NCBI RefSeq assembly: GCF_013466425.1
Contig: NZ_CP059165.1
Span: 4,836,001-4,900,000 of the forward strand
Direction of reading: 5' to 3'
Length of the DNA stretch: 64,000 nt
From: Mycobacterium vicinigordonae
GTDB lineage: Bacteria; Actinomycetota; Actinomycetes; Mycobacteriales; Mycobacteriaceae
The notes under the pieces are model-generated. The model was not told the DNA's origin. It did not search any database and was given only the letters and a program-made list of their open reading frames with translations. Made by a program: the position numbers and the translations under genes. Below, in pieces: positions 20,546 through 34,263 of the stretch; positions within the stretch are counted from its first letter, which is position 1; each line of letters begins with the position of its first letter.

Positions 20546-22696
20546 CTACAGCCGGATGGTGGCGCCGCCAGTCAACGAGGCACTGAGCTGGGCGAGCAGG
20601 TTCGGAAGCCCGCCAGTCAGGGTCACCTGGATCGGGGCCAGGACACTGCTGATGACGGCTCCGTCGAACAACCACTTCTGCTCGAACGCGCCAAGCAGCC
20701 CACCGGCCGTGACACCACCGAAGACATCGCCCGGCGCACTGACCAACAGACTCCCGGTCAGATTGACGGCAGGCGCGCCCAGCAGGGCGTTCACCACACC
20801 CTGACCCGTTCCCACGAGTAGCAGGTTCAGACCGTTGAAGGCATTGTTCACCGCGCCATTGAGCGCGCCACCGGTTCCGAAGATGGCAAGCTGCAGCGCT
20901 TGCTCGTTGGCGACCAGATTGGCGTTGAACGCCAGCTGGCTGTTGACCAATCCCTGCAGACCGGCAGGGGTCAGACCGAGCTGCGCCAACAGCGACGTGT
21001 TGAGGCCCGGCACCAAACCCAGTGCCGCGTTGAGCGACAGCAGCTGGTGCGCGACACCCGCCAGACCACCACCAATCGGGAAGTCGACGCTGCCGAGAGC
21101 GAGCGCGGGGCTGAACAGCAGGCTGCCGGTAAGGCCCACCGACGCAGGCGCGCCCACGACGGCGTTGACCAGTTGCTCACCGGTACCCAGCAACAGGTTG
21201 GCCGCATTGAAGCCATAGCCGACCGGGCCGAGCAGTGCAGCCGGACCGAGCAATGCGCTGACCAGAGCCCGCTCGTTGACGACGAGACCCTGGTTGAACG
21301 CGATCTCGCTGTTCACCAGCCCGGACAGCATTCCGCTTTGCAGTTGCTCGAAACCTCGCACCCCAGCGGTCGGAAGGCCGGCCACGGTGTTCAACAAGGT
21401 GGTAAGGCCGGTGGTGTCGCCGCGCAGGACGCCCGACAGGGCGGCGTTGACCTGGGCGCTGAGCGACCCGATGCCTGCGTTGAAGTTGGCCGCCAGCGCG
21501 GGGAGGTTCACATTGAGACTGCCCGCCAGGCCATTGAGTCCGGCGTTGAAGTTGCCGATCAACGCGGCACCCGTCTGCGTTAGAGCGGCGGGAAGGCCGA
21601 CACCGAAGTTCCCCGACAAGAAGCCGCTCAAAGCGCCGTTGAACGCGCCGCTCAGCTGTGCACCGAGGCCTGACAAGTTGGCCCCGAAATTGGCGACCAG
21701 GGCGGGCAGGCTCACGCCGAAGCTCCCGCCGAACCCGCCAAGCCCGGCCTGTACCAGTGCCGCGATGTCCGGCAGCCCACCGGAGAAGCCGCCCGACAGC
21801 GCCGAATTCAGCTGGGCGTTCAACCCGGCCAGCGCAGCGTTGAAGTTTGCGGCCAAGGATCCGCCGCCTTGCGCCAGACTCGACAGACCGGCCGTCAAGC
21901 TGGTGGCCAGCGCGCCGCCAGTCTGCGCCAGACCCGCCAGACCCGCATTGACGTTGGCAACCAGGGCATTGCCCGTCTGCACCAACACCGACAGGTCGGG
22001 GAGCGCGGCGTTGAGGTTGCCCGACAGGGCCGCGCTGATCTGCGCACCCAGCCCGGACAGGGCGGCGTTGAACGCGCCCGAAATACCCCCGAAGCCGAAA
22101 TTTCCGGTGGCAGATCCGTTGAGTACTAGGCTGCCACCGAAATTGGCCGGCACCTGCACTCCCAGCAGGGCATTGACGACTTGTTGTCCGCCGCCCACGA
22201 ACGAGTTCGCGAAGTTGAAACCGGCGTTGACGGCACCATTGAGGGCGTTGTCGGTGCCGAAAACCAGCCGCTGCAAGGCCAACTCGCCGCCGACCAATGA
22301 CTGGTTGAAGTTGATCTCGGCGTTGGCCAGGTTGGCGGTGAAGCCGGCATACGCCTGAGCAAACCCGTCAAGCGACAAAGCCGGCGCAGCCAACCCATTT
22401 ACCAGGCTTTGCGCGGCTCCCACCTCAGCCGCCAGATACGTGCTCGCGCTCGCGGACACGTTCTTGACGAACTGCTCGTAGGAAGCCGCGACCTGTGCGC
22501 TGAGTTGCTGATAGCCCGCGGCGCTCTCGGAGAACAGCGCCGCTATCTGTATCGACACCTCGTCGGCGGCGGCCGCCAAGACGCTGGTGGTCGACCCGGC
22601 GGCAGCCGCATTCGCCGCGGTGAGCGACGAACCGATTCCGGACAACTCCTCCGCGAATGACGCCAGTATTTGTGGCTCGACAAAGACCAAAGACAT
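20546..22696 (-). CDS. Large PE-family protein with repeat modules and a degenerate helical repeat core
   Basis: Protein of 716 residues. The PE domain (1-100) starts MSLVFVEPQIL and has the ESX motif YLAAE at 87-91. Three copies of the module seen in the neighbouring PE gene lie at about 117-210, 455-552 and 579-672. Landmarks are FGTDNALNGAVN, GTGEQLVNAVVG and FGTGGALNGAVN. Between the first and second copy, residues 205-425 form a run of degenerate repeats of the type LxANFNAGLxGLxxQLxxALSG, rich in Ala, Leu, Asn and Gly. This is not the GGAGG pattern of PE_PGRS. The start has GAGGGG upstream. It probably reaches the cell surface by type VII secretion; function unknown. Confidence 0.87.
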   Translation of the reverse strand: MSLVFVEPQILASFAEELSGIGSSLTAANAAAAGSTTSVLAAAADEVSIQIAALFSESAAGYQQLSAQVAASYEQFVKNVSASASTYLAAEVGAAQSLVNGLAAPALSLDGFAQAYAGFTANLANAEINFNQSLVGGELALQRLVFGTDNALNGAVNAGFNFANSFVGGGQQVVNALLGVQVPANFGGSLVLNGSATGNFGFGGISGAFNAALSGLGAQISAALSGNLNAALPDLSVLVQTGNALVANVNAGLAGLAQTGGALATSLTAGLSSLAQGGGSLAANFNAALAGLNAQLNSALSGGFSGGLPDIAALVQAGLGGFGGSFGVSLPALVANFGANLSGLGAQLSGAFNGALSGFLSGNFGVGLPAALTQTGAALIGNFNAGLNGLAGSLNVNLPALAANFNAGIGSLSAQVNAALSGVLRGDTTGLTTLLNTVAGLPTAGVRGFEQLQSGMLSGLVNSEIAFNQGLVVNERALVSALLGPAALLGPVGYGFNAANLLLGTGEQLVNAVVGAPASVGLTGSLLFSPALALGSVDFPIGGGLAGVAHQLLSLNAALGLVPGLNTSLLAQLGLTPAGLQGLVNSQLAFNANLVANEQALQLAIFGTGGALNGAVNNAFNGLNLLLVGTGQGVVNALLGAPAVNLTGSLLVSAPGDVFGGVTAGGLLGAFEQKWLFDGAVISSVLAPIQVTLTGGLPNLLAQLSASLTGGATIRL
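20681..20962 (-). repeat. PE-linked module, copy 3 of the 20546-22696 gene
   Basis: Encodes residues 579-672, with LAFNANLVANEQAL, FGTGGALNGAVN, VGTGQGVVNALLGAP and GGLLGAFEQ. Confidence 0.7.
21041..21334 (-). repeat. PE-linked module, copy 2 of the 20546-22696 gene
   Basis: Encodes residues 455-552. This is the most diverged copy. It keeps IAFNQGLVVNERAL, FNAANLLLGTGEQLVNAVVGAP and the Gly-rich end, but has lost the FGTD sequence. Confidence 0.6.
21422..22084 (-). repeat. Degenerate Ala/Asn/Gly/Leu repeat core
   Basis: Encodes residues 205-425 as tandem degenerate units of about 20-35 residues. The recurring pattern is a leucine-rich helix, then ANFNAGL or a variant, then GLxAQLxxALSG. The regular spacing suggests a helical repeat or amphipathic solenoid. 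Confidence 0.6.
22067..22348 (-). repeat. PE-linked module, copy 1 of the 20546-22696 gene
   Basis: Encodes residues 117-210, with INFNQSLVGGELAL, FGTDNALNGAVN, VGGGQQVVNALLG and VPANFGGSL. It is the same domain order as in the neighbouring PE gene. Confidence 0.7.
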
Positions 22697-22890
22697 GGTG
22701 ACCCCTCACCTGCAGAATTGCTGGATGACCCCCGCCCGGCCAGCAGCCCCCGACGGCCCCTGCGCGAACGTACGCCGGGGGTTGCCCATCCACGCTGATT
22801 CCAAACCAGTTTTTTATAACAATTTGGCGCACGCGCAATTAGCCAACCAAAACACGGCCCTACCTGGGCTGTCGGATCGGATTCCCGCGT

Positions 22891-24789
22891 CTACGACCCG
22901 ATCTTGACCCACTGGGCAGCGTCCCCGACGATCCCAACCGGCACCGCGCCGGTCAGGCTGACGTTCTGCACGCTCGGCCCCGCCGCAACGATGGTGGTGT
23001 CCTGCAGGATCGGCAACACCGTCGCCATGTTCCACAGTCGTGGTTCCACCGCGACGATCACGTCGGCGATGTTCTTGGATCCGTTGAGGGCCGCGTCGAT
23101 ATTCGACTGAATGCTGCGGTCGCAGATCCCGGTCAGGTTGGACGGCGCCTTCACCAGCGCGCCGGGCTCCGGCGGGCGGCTGGGCGTGGTCGGCGGCTCG
23201 GTAGTGCTGTCCGGCGCGGCCGACGCCGTCACCCCGGTAGAGGAAACCGGCCCGGGAGATGGTGGCGTCGACGCACCCGGCGGCGCCACGGCGGTTGCCT
23301 GCAAAGCAGGGCAACCGAACCGCGACGCCAAGGACGTGGCAAGGTTCCCGCCCGCTTGATGCCAGCCAACCAGCGCGTCGACTTGGTGGTTGTTCAGTGC
23401 GTCGCGGTACAGCGTCACCGGATCCAAGGCGAGCACGCTTGCGGCGATACCGACGTTGCGCAACTGGTCGGCAGCCGTGTTAGCCACCGCGACCGATGTC
23501 GGGTCGTTCGCGGCTACCCCAATGACCAACGCCAATTGCTTGCCGTCCTTGCTGATCCGGCCGCGCACCACCTCGGTCGGCTCGGTGCTCACCGGCGTCG
23601 GCGGACTAGGAGACGCCGCCGTGGTGCTCTCGACCTGGAACCCAGCCGCCTCCAACAAGCCCAGTGCCGCCGTCCTGCTCAGCGCCGGCGGTGCGGTCGG
23701 CACATAACCGGGGTCGCTGGGCGAGCGGACCTGCGCCTGGTCCAGGGTGACGGTGTTGTCGCTACCGGCACCCACGGCGGCCAGCAGGTCGACGTCGAGC
23801 AACCCCAGGATCGCCTTGCGGACCTGGGCATCGGCCAACTTCGGCTCGTTCGCGCGCAGCGTCAGCTGCATGACGCGGGGGGTGACGATCCGGGCCGTCC
23901 GCACGTCGGGAATCGCCGACAGCTGCGCGAACGCGGCCGAACCACCATGCACCTGGGCCACCTGAGTGTCGCCGTTGCGCACCGAATCGGCCAGCGCGGC
24001 AGGCGCTCCCGCGCGGCGGAATTGGATCAACCCGGGTTTCGCCGGCGGTCCCCAATAGCGGTCGTTGCGGGCGATCAGGATCTCGTCGCGCTGCGGGTCG
24101 ATGTTCTCCACCCGGAACTGTCCTCCGGTCACCGGCAAGGTGCGGGCCAGCCCGGATGTGAAGCCGCCCGGGACGTCTTTGACGATGTGGGCGGGCAGCA
24201 GGTTGCTGAACAGCTCGCGCCACGCGGGGTACGGCTGGGCGAAGGTGACCACGGCCTGCTTGCCACCCTCGAGCGATTGGACCGACGTGATGAGGTCGTA
24301 GCCGGCCGGATCCACCACGCCAGGTTCGCTGACCATCTGTCGCCACAGGTACCAGAAGTCGTCGGCGGCGATTGGCGCGTTATCCGTCCACGACGCCTCC
24401 GGCCGGATCTTATAGGTGACCGTGAACGGGTTTTCACTGGTGACGTCTGCGGATACCAGCAGGGTAGGGTCCATCTCCCAACGCGAACCCGTCGCCGAAT
24501 TCGCGTCGGGCACCGGCCGGAACGCGCTGGGTAACACCAAGGCGCTGATCGCCGCGTTGACCGGTGACAGGTCGGAGAGCAGATGCGGGTTGAACCCGGC
24601 GCCGATCGAGTCGATGCCCATGATGATCTGGGTGGGCCGCTGCGGTGGCGGCGGCGTGCTGTGCGGGGTATCGGTGCTCTGCGGTGCCGGCGGCGGACTC
24701 ACCGTGCAACCCGACAGCACCAGCCCGATCGCGGCGACCACCACGCCGATCGCCACCAGCACATGGCGGGCCCGGTGCAGCACGCTCAT
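22891..24789 (-). CDS. lpqW: Lipoprotein LpqW, solute-binding-like regulator of PIM/LAM synthesis
   Basis: Lipoprotein of about 632 residues. A signal peptide ends in the lipobox LSGC, with the lipidated cysteine near residue 28, followed by a Pro/Ser/Thr-rich linker. The body is a peptide-binding-protein fold (SBP_bac_5), with [23 protein letters not shown] and the typical C-terminal architecture. LpqW is known in mycobacteria to act at a branch point between polar PIM and lipomannan/LAM synthesis. I chose ATG 24789, giving [11 protein letters not shown] and a length close to M. tuberculosis LpqW (635). The frame open to 24912 adds a poor leader. PimE, its functional partner in PIM synthesis, is also in this window. 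Confidence 0.92.
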   Translation of the reverse strand: MSVLHRARHVLVAIGVVVAAIGLVLSGCTVSPPPAPQSTDTPHSTPPPPQRPTQIIMGIDSIGAGFNPHLLSDLSPVNAAISALVLPSAFRPVPDANSATGSRWEMDPTLLVSADVTSENPFTVTYKIRPEASWTDNAPIAADDFWYLWRQMVSEPGVVDPAGYDLITSVQSLEGGKQAVVTFAQPYPAWRELFSNLLPAHIVKDVPGGFTSGLARTLPVTGGQFRVENIDPQRDEILIARNDRYWGPPAKPGLIQFRRAGAPAALADSVRNGDTQVAQVHGGSAAFAQLSAIPDVRTARIVTPRVMQLTLRANEPKLADAQVRKAILGLLDVDLLAAVGAGSDNTVTLDQAQVRSPSDPGYVPTAPPALSRTAALGLLEAAGFQVESTTAASPSPPTPVSTEPTEVVRGRISKDGKQLALVIGVAANDPTSVAVANTAADQLRNVGIAASVLALDPVTLYRDALNNHQVDALVGWHQAGGNLATSLASRFGCPALQATAVAPPGASTPPSPGPVSSTGVTASAAPDSTTEPPTTPSRPPEPGALVKAPSNLTGICDRSIQSNIDAALNGSKNIADVIVAVEPRLWNMATVLPILQDTTIVAAGPSVQNVSLTGAVPVGIVGDAAQWVKIGS

Positions 24790-24913
24790 CAGGGTATCGA
24801 GGCCTCGTCTGACCGCAGGACGCGCCGCGGGCGTAACGGGTTCGCGAGAATCCGGGTCGGAGTTCGCAGTGTGGTTACGCTGGCGCTGTTTATGGGCCCG
24901 ACGCGGCGCCAAG

Positions 24914-26800
24914 CTAACCCCGGGCCTTGGCGCGCGAGCGGCTGCGGGCGCGCGAGGTGGCGTCCAGCTCGACCTTGCGGACCCGCACGATCTCCGGCGT
25001 CACTTCCACACACTCGTCGGGCGCGCAGAACTCCATTGCCCGTTCCAGATCCAACTCGAGCGGCTTGGCCAGCGTCTCCATCACGTCCGCGGTCGAGGAC
25101 CGCATGTTGGTCAGCTTCTTCTCCCGGGTGACATTGATGTCGAGGTCCTCCGGGCGCGGGTTGATCCCGACAACCATGCCTTCGTAGGTGTCCTGTCCCG
25201 GTTCGACGAAGAACTGGCCGCGGTCGGCGAGCTGCAGCAGCGCAAACGGCGTGATCACCCCGGTCCGATCCGAGACCAGCGACCCAGTGTGGCGGGCCCG
25301 GATCTCGCCAGCCCAGGGCCGGTAGCCGTCGAACACGGCGTTGGCGATGCCGGTTCCCCTGGTCAGGGTGAGGAATTCGGTGCGGAAGCCGATCAAACCG
25401 CGGCTGGGCACCACGAAGTCCATCCGCACCCAGCCGGCGGCGTGGTTGGTCATCTCTTCCATGCGGCCTTTGCGGCCGGCCATCAGCTGGGTGATGGCAC
25501 CGACGAACTCCTCGGGACAGTCGATCGTCATTGCCTCGAACGGCTCGTGCAGCTTGCCGTCGATAGTGCGGGTGACCACCTGCGGCTTGCCGACGGTCAG
25601 TTCGAAGCCCTCCCGGCGCATCGTCTCGACGAGGACGGCCAGCGCCAGCTCGCCACGACCCTGCACCTCCCACGCGTCGGGACGGCCGATGTCGACGACC
25701 TTGATCGAGACGTTGCCGACCAGCTCGGTGTCCAGCCGGTTGCGGACCATGCGCGCGGTCAGCTTGTGCCCGGACACCTTGCCGGCCAGCGGTGAGGTGT
25801 TCGTGCCGACGGTCACCGAGATGGCTGGCTCGTCGACGGTGATGCGCGGCAGCGCGTGGGCGTGGTCGGGGTCGGCCAACGTGTCACCGATCATGATCTC
25901 GGGCAATCCGGCGACCGCCACGATGTCGCCGGCCATCGCCTCCTCGGTCGGGCTGCGCTCGACGCCCTCGGTGGCCAGCAGCTCGGTGATCTTGGCGCTG
26001 GTGATGACGGGCACCCCGTCCACCTCGCGCATCCAGGCGACCTGCTGGCCTTTGCGCAGCTTGCCGTTGTAGATGCGGATCAGGGCGAGACGTCCCAGGA
26101 AGGCCGAGGCGTCCAGGTTGGTGACCAGGGCCTGCAAGGGCGCCTCGGGATCGCCTGCCGGCGCCGGGATGTGCTCCATCAGCACTTCGAACAACGGGTC
26201 GAGGTTGTCGCCGTCGGGGACCTGACCATCGGCAGGCTGGGTGATGCTGGCGATGCCGGCCCGCCCGGAGGCATACAGCGTGGGCAGACCCAGCGCGTGC
26301 TCAGCCGCCTTGGCGGCCTCGTCGTCGAGGTCGGAGGCGACGTCGAGGAGCAGGTCGTGGCTGGCGTCGACGACCTCACCGATCCGCGCGTCGGGCCGGT
26401 CGGTCTTATTGACCACCAGGATCACCGGCAGGTGCGCAGTCAGCGCCTTGCGCAGCACGAACCGGGTCTGCGGCAGCGGGCCCTCGGAGGCGTCGACCAG
26501 CAGCAGTACCCCGTCCACCATGGACAGGCCGCGCTCCACCTCGCCGCCGAAGTCGGCGTGACCCGGCGTGTCTATCACGTTGATCACAGTCACCGTGCCG
26601 TCACCGTTGTGGCGGTGCACGGCGGTGTTCTTGGCCAGGATCGTGATGCCCTTCTCCCGCTCCAGGTCGCCGCTGTCCATGACGCGTTCCTGCAGATCAC
26701 CACGTTCGTGCAGCGCGCCGGACTGTCGCAGCATCGCGTCGACCAGCGTGGTTTTGCCGTGGTCGACGTGGGCGACGATGGCGACGTTACGGAATGGCAC
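24914..26800 (-). CDS. typA: Ribosome-associated GTPase TypA/BipA
   Basis: Translational GTPase of 628 residues in the EF-G/BipA family, acting on the ribosome in assembly and stress adaptation. The P-loop AHVDHGKTT is at residues 10-18, the effector region EREKGITI follows, then DTPGHADF and NKTDRPDA. The C-terminal half has the EF-G domain V-like and BipA-specific parts. GTG 26800 gives [11 protein letters not shown] and exactly the length of the M. tuberculosis protein. The frame open to 27100 overlaps narI and is false. It lies 56 bases after narI on the same strand, so it may be read through from the nar operon. Confidence 0.95.
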   Translation of the reverse strand: MPFRNVAIVAHVDHGKTTLVDAMLRQSGALHERGDLQERVMDSGDLEREKGITILAKNTAVHRHNGDGTVTVINVIDTPGHADFGGEVERGLSMVDGVLLLVDASEGPLPQTRFVLRKALTAHLPVILVVNKTDRPDARIGEVVDASHDLLLDVASDLDDEAAKAAEHALGLPTLYASGRAGIASITQPADGQVPDGDNLDPLFEVLMEHIPAPAGDPEAPLQALVTNLDASAFLGRLALIRIYNGKLRKGQQVAWMREVDGVPVITSAKITELLATEGVERSPTEEAMAGDIVAVAGLPEIMIGDTLADPDHAHALPRITVDEPAISVTVGTNTSPLAGKVSGHKLTARMVRNRLDTELVGNVSIKVVDIGRPDAWEVQGRGELALAVLVETMRREGFELTVGKPQVVTRTIDGKLHEPFEAMTIDCPEEFVGAITQLMAGRKGRMEEMTNHAAGWVRMDFVVPSRGLIGFRTEFLTLTRGTGIANAVFDGYRPWAGEIRARHTGSLVSDRTGVITPFALLQLADRGQFFVEPGQDTYEGMVVGINPRPEDLDINVTREKKLTNMRSSTADVMETLAKPLELDLERAMEFCAPDECVEVTPEIVRVRKVELDATSRARSRSRAKARG

Positions 26801-26856
26801 GTCGGTGATTGTGGCAGCGAGGGACTGGTAAAGGCGAACTGGCAGGCCGGAGCCCG

Positions 26857-27588
26857 TCACCACCCAGGTCGGCGCGGTGCTGTACCGACCTGTTCGGCCT
26901 TGGCCGCCACCTCGCGGCTGCGATAGACGATGTAGGGCCGGAACAGGTACACGACCGGGGCGCTGAACGCGTGCACCAGCCGGGTGAACGGCCACAGGGT
27001 AAACAGCACCATGCCGATCAGCGCGTGCAGTTGGTAGTCCAGCGGTGCGTTGACCATGACTTCGCCGTGCGGCTGCAGAATCCAGATTCTCCGGAACCAC
27101 AGGCCGACGGTGTAGCGATAGTGGAACTCCCCACCGTGCGGGCCGGTGCCGATCAGGTCGCAGTACAGACCCACCACGATCGCCAGGACCAGCACCACAT
27201 ACATCACTTTGTCGCTACGCGTGGTCGCCATGGATACCGCCGGACGGGTGAAACGCCGGTAGATCAGCAACCCGATGCCAACGAGTGTCGCGATGCCGGC
27301 GATCGACCCGGCGATCACCGCCTGCACGTGGTAGAAGTGGTCGCTCATCTTCAGCATGTGCGTGACCCGCGGCGGGACGAACAACCCGAACACGTGTCCA
27401 GCGAAAACCGCCAGGATACCGAAATGGAAGACGGGACTGGCGATCCGCAGCAGCCGCGACTCGTAGATCTGCGAGGACCGCGACGTCCAGCCGAATTTGT
27501 CGTAGCGGTAGCGCCACCAGGTGCCCACGATCAGGACCGACAGCGTGATGTACGGCGCGATGTCCCAGAACAAGACATTGCTAAACAC
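26857..27588 (-). CDS. narI: Respiratory nitrate reductase gamma subunit NarI
   Basis: Cytochrome b subunit of 243 residues. It anchors the NarGH complex in the membrane and passes electrons from menaquinol to NarH. There are five hydrophobic segments, and histidines for two haems are present (such as FHFGILAVFAGHVFG and DHFYHVQ). The GTG start at 27588 overlaps the narJ stop by eight bases. Last gene of narGHJI; typA follows. Confidence 0.95.
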   Translation of the reverse strand: MFSNVLFWDIAPYITLSVLIVGTWWRYRYDKFGWTSRSSQIYESRLLRIASPVFHFGILAVFAGHVFGLFVPPRVTHMLKMSDHFYHVQAVIAGSIAGIATLVGIGLLIYRRFTRPAVSMATTRSDKVMYVVLVLAIVVGLYCDLIGTGPHGGEFHYRYTVGLWFRRIWILQPHGEVMVNAPLDYQLHALIGMVLFTLWPFTRLVHAFSAPVVYLFRPYIVYRSREVAAKAEQVGTAPRRPGW

Positions 27589-28264
27589 CCGCGACTCCTT
27601 CCCGCCGAGGTGGCACAGTCAAGGTAAATGGTTGCAGCCCAACAGCTTCGGTAGGCGGGCCGGCTTCCAAGAGATCACCGGCCAAGCGCTGGGCGCGGCG
27701 CGCTTGCTGATCGTCGTCCACCGGCAGGGTGTGGCAGATCGCCCGCACAGTCGGCTCGTACGGCGACTTCGCGTCAGCCAGGGCACCGCGCAACACGTCG
27801 ATCGGCACGCGGTGCTGGATGAGCAGTTGCCGTCCGAGCTCGGGGTGCACGGTGGCGGCAAATTCGAGCACAACGGTCAGATGATCCGGCGCCTCATCGC
27901 TCGGAGGCTGCACACCCGCCTCCCGGTAGGCGGTGGCGAACGCCAGCATCTCCCGGCCGCGGTTGCGGGTGTCTCCCGCGGTCCAGTACGTCAGATACAT
28001 GGTGCAGCGCCGTCGCATGTCGAACGTCGCGACGTAGTCGATCGCAGCTTCCAGCGGCTGCAGGTCGCGCAGCGCCGCCACCGTTCGGCCCAGCAGCTCC
28101 GCGGCAGGTCCACTGATGTGGCCCAGCATTTCGTCGACCGCGGCCAGCCGCGCGGCCAAGTTCTCATCCGGGTAAGCCAGCAGCAGCGACGCCGCCTGCC
28201 ACACCAGGCGATCCTCCATCACCCGCTTGGCGGAACGCTCCCGGAGCCGCGTCAGCAGGTTCAT
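27581..28264 (-). CDS. narJ: Nitrate reductase molybdenum cofactor assembly chaperone NarJ
   Basis: Chaperone of 227 residues of the TorD/NarJ family, which holds apo-NarG until the molybdenum cofactor and FeS cluster are inserted. Typical features are the N-terminal LLLAYPDENLAARLAAV and FDMRRRCTMYLTYWTAGDTRNRG. The ATG overlaps the narH stop by four bases (ATGA), and the 3' end overlaps narI. Cytoplasmic and not part of the final complex. Confidence 0.95.
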   Translation of the reverse strand: MNLLTRLRERSAKRVMEDRLVWQAASLLLAYPDENLAARLAAVDEMLGHISGPAAELLGRTVAALRDLQPLEAAIDYVATFDMRRRCTMYLTYWTAGDTRNRGREMLAFATAYREAGVQPPSDEAPDHLTVVLEFAATVHPELGRQLLIQHRVPIDVLRGALADAKSPYEPTVRAICHTLPVDDDQQARRAQRLAGDLLEAGPPTEAVGLQPFTLTVPPRREGVAGV

Positions 28265-29874
28265 GAGCTGTGCTCTTCGGGAAACATTCCGGCGGGTACC
28301 TTGCCACCGTCCCAGTTGAGTAGATTCACCCGCCGCCGGCTGTTGCCGGGTTCGTCTGCGCCGCGCCGCTTGAGGGCGTGGAAGGTTTCCACCGAAACCG
28401 GCATCGGATCCGACTCGTACATGCCCGGCCCGCCGTCATTGGACAACGAACAGCCCATCTCCTCAAGGTCGCGAGCCTGCGGTGCGAAGGCCGTCGGAAT
28501 GACGTAGCGCTCTTCGTATTTCGCGATCGCCAACAATCGGTACATCTCGTAGATCTGTTCTTCGGTCAGGCCCACCGAATGCGGGATATGCGGCTGAGTT
28601 TCGCGGCCGAGATTGATATCTCGCATATAGGAACGCATGGCCGCCAGGCGGCGCAGCACCCCTTCGACGACCGCGGTGTCACCGGCGGTGAACAGCTCAG
28701 CCAGGTACTGCATCGGAATACGCAGCGCGTCCAGCGCGCCGAACAGGTTGCCCAGGTCTTCCCCGTCGTGACCGTCGCGGCTGACCGCGTCGACCACCGG
28801 CGAGAGGGGCGGGATGTACCAAACCATCGGCATGGTGCGGTACTCCGGGTGCAACGGCAGCGCCACCTGGTAGGTGTGGATTAGCGCATAGACCGGGGAA
28901 CGCTGCGCGGCCTCGATCCACTCGTGCGGAATTCCCTGCGCCCGTGCACCGGCGATCACGTCGGGATCGTCGGGGTCCAGCAGGATTTCGCACTGCGCCC
29001 GGTACAGATCTGTGTCGTTTTCTACCGATGCCGCTTCCAGGACGCGGTCTACGTCGTAGAGCACGACGCCGAGGTAGCGCAATCGCCCCACGCAGGTTTC
29101 CGAACATATGGTCGGCAGGCCGACCTCCATTCTCGGATAGCACAGCGTGCACTTCTCGGCTTTTCCGGTCTTGTGGTTGAAATAGACCTTTTTGTAAGGA
29201 CATCCGGACACACACATCCGCCAGCCGCGGCAGCGGTCCTGGTCGACCAGCACGATGCCGTCCTCGCTGCGCTTGTACATCGCCCCCGACGGGCACGACG
29301 CGACGCAGGAGGGGTTCAGGCAGTGCTCGCAGATCCGGGGCAGGTAGAACATAAAGGTCTCTTCGAGAGAGAGTTTGACCTCCTCGCTGACCTTTTTCAG
29401 GATCGGGTCCCCGGCCAGGATCTCTGGCGACCCGGCCAGGTTGTCGTCCCAGTTCGGGCCCCACGACACTTTCATCCGCTCGCCGCTGATCAGGCTCTTG
29501 GGCGCGGCCGTCGGAAACGTATCGCCGGCGGGTGCGGCGGTCAGGTTCTCGTAGTCGTACGTCCACGGTTCGTAGTAGTCGCCGATGACGGGCAACCGGG
29601 GGTTGGCGAAGATCCTCAACAGCTTCTGGATGCGACCTCCGTCGCGCAACCGTAGCCGACCCTTCTTGTCGCGGATCCAGCCGCCGCGCCAGCGCTCCTG
29701 ATCTTCGTAGGTGCGCGGATAGCCTTGTCCAGGGCGGGTTTCCACATTGTTGAACCACACGTACTCGGTACCGGGACGGTTGGTCCAGGCCTGCTTGCAT
29801 GTCACCGAACAGGTGTGACACCCGATGCATTTGTCGAGGTTCATCACCATCGCCAACTGCGCCATAACCTTCAT
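28261..29874 (-). CDS. narH: Respiratory nitrate reductase beta subunit NarH
   Basis: Iron-sulfur subunit of 537 residues carrying electrons from NarI to NarG. Four cysteine clusters are visible: C16-C26 (CIGCHTCSVTC), CEHCLNPSCVASCP, CRGWRMCVSGCP and CTLCYP. The Trp in CRGW at one cysteine position marks the [3Fe-4S] cluster, as in E. coli NarH. The ATG directly follows the narG stop (TAG then ATG), and the end overlaps narJ by four bases. Fully intact. Confidence 0.97.
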   Translation of the reverse strand: MKVMAQLAMVMNLDKCIGCHTCSVTCKQAWTNRPGTEYVWFNNVETRPGQGYPRTYEDQERWRGGWIRDKKGRLRLRDGGRIQKLLRIFANPRLPVIGDYYEPWTYDYENLTAAPAGDTFPTAAPKSLISGERMKVSWGPNWDDNLAGSPEILAGDPILKKVSEEVKLSLEETFMFYLPRICEHCLNPSCVASCPSGAMYKRSEDGIVLVDQDRCRGWRMCVSGCPYKKVYFNHKTGKAEKCTLCYPRMEVGLPTICSETCVGRLRYLGVVLYDVDRVLEAASVENDTDLYRAQCEILLDPDDPDVIAGARAQGIPHEWIEAAQRSPVYALIHTYQVALPLHPEYRTMPMVWYIPPLSPVVDAVSRDGHDGEDLGNLFGALDALRIPMQYLAELFTAGDTAVVEGVLRRLAAMRSYMRDINLGRETQPHIPHSVGLTEEQIYEMYRLLAIAKYEERYVIPTAFAPQARDLEEMGCSLSNDGGPGMYESDPMPVSVETFHALKRRGADEPGNSRRRVNLLNWDGGKVPAGMFPEEHSS

Positions 29875-33573
<3,699 letters not shown>

Positions 33574-33853
33574 GGAATCCTCCTTGTCGATGGCGTCGCG
33601 CCGCGTCGCCGAACCACGAGAATGAAGACGTGAATATCGGCTGTTGTGCAGCTGCAAATCCCCCGGCCCAGGGCTGGGTCGAGGCAGGCTGAACAGCCAT
33701 CTGGCTCGATTTCGGCACGCATATCATGGCAGCTTGGGGTCGCGCAGCTATCGCATGTCGTTGTTTATTCCAAGTCAAATTGTAATATTTCAAGGCTCCG
33801 GCAGAAAGCACCTCAACTGTGCGTCTTCTGCGGGAAGCCTGTGGATGAGACTG
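33574..33853 (-). promoter_or_regulatory. nar operon upstream region with candidate promoter
   Basis: A 280-base gap upstream of narG that is unusually AT-rich around 33765-33800. On the minus strand TTGACT is followed after 17 bases by TGCGAT, a possible -35/-10 pair, and TTGAAA lies further upstream. The TTG start of narG has a perfect ribosome binding site, AAGGAGG. No dyad typical of a known nitrate regulator was recognised. Confidence 0.4.
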
Positions 33854-34237
33854 CTACAGGGCTCGCACCAGGTGCGGGATCCAGCCACGGTCGGCGGGCA
33901 CCCAGTCGATGCCATCCAGTTCGGTGGCCGTCGCCCAGCGCAGTGCCTGATGGTCACGCGGGAACGGCTCACCGGCCAGCAACTGCACCCGGTAGGCCCT
34001 CAATACCGTCGCCTCGCCCAGCGCCACGTCGCCGCCGAGCCGATCGCCCACCGCGACGTCAACGCCGAGTTCTTCGGCCAATTCGCGCATCAGGGCGCCA
34101 CGCTCGGTTTCGCCGTCGGCGACTTTCCCCCCGGGCAATTCCCACCTTCCAGCCAGCTCCGGTGGCCGGTTGCGTTGCGCCACCAACACTGCGTCGCCCC
34201 GGATGACGGCGCCGGCGACGACGACCTGGTTCGGCAT
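33854..34237 (-). CDS. mutT2: Nudix hydrolase MutT2 (nucleotide pool sanitation)
   Basis: Small Nudix hydrolase of 127 residues. The Nudix box is complete ([25 protein letters not shown]-x5-E-x7-REUxEExGU). MutT2-type enzymes hydrolyse oxidised or modified nucleotides such as 8-oxo-dGTP, dCTP or 5-methyl-dCTP. The position between narG and the pterin dehydratase gene is that of Rv1160. It is divergent from the latter with a 26-base gap. Identification as MutT2 rests on context and length; the family call is firm. Confidence 0.9.
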   Translation of the reverse strand: MPNQVVVAGAVIRGDAVLVAQRNRPPELAGRWELPGGKVADGETERGALMRELAEELGVDVAVGDRLGGDVALGEATVLRAYRVQLLAGEPFPRDHQALRWATATELDGIDWVPADRGWIPHLVRAL

Positions 34238-34251
34238 GGGCAGTGAGGGTA

Positions 34252-34257
34252 TACGTT
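34252..34257 (+). promoter_or_regulatory. -10 element for a leaderless transcript of the pterin dehydratase gene
   Basis: TACGTT fits TANNNT and is followed by six bases and then ATG 34264. This is the spacing expected when transcription starts at the ATG itself. It lies inside a GTATAC palindrome. Confidence 0.5.
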
Positions 34258-34263
34258 CCCCTC

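Noticed and set aside
20546..22696. PE_PGRS gene
   Set aside because: It lacks the Gly-Gly-Ala repeats. The repeats are Ala/Leu/Asn modules.
24914..27100. Longer typA start at 27100
   Set aside because: It would overlap narI, and the extra residues look unlike any GTPase. GTG 26800 gives the family length.
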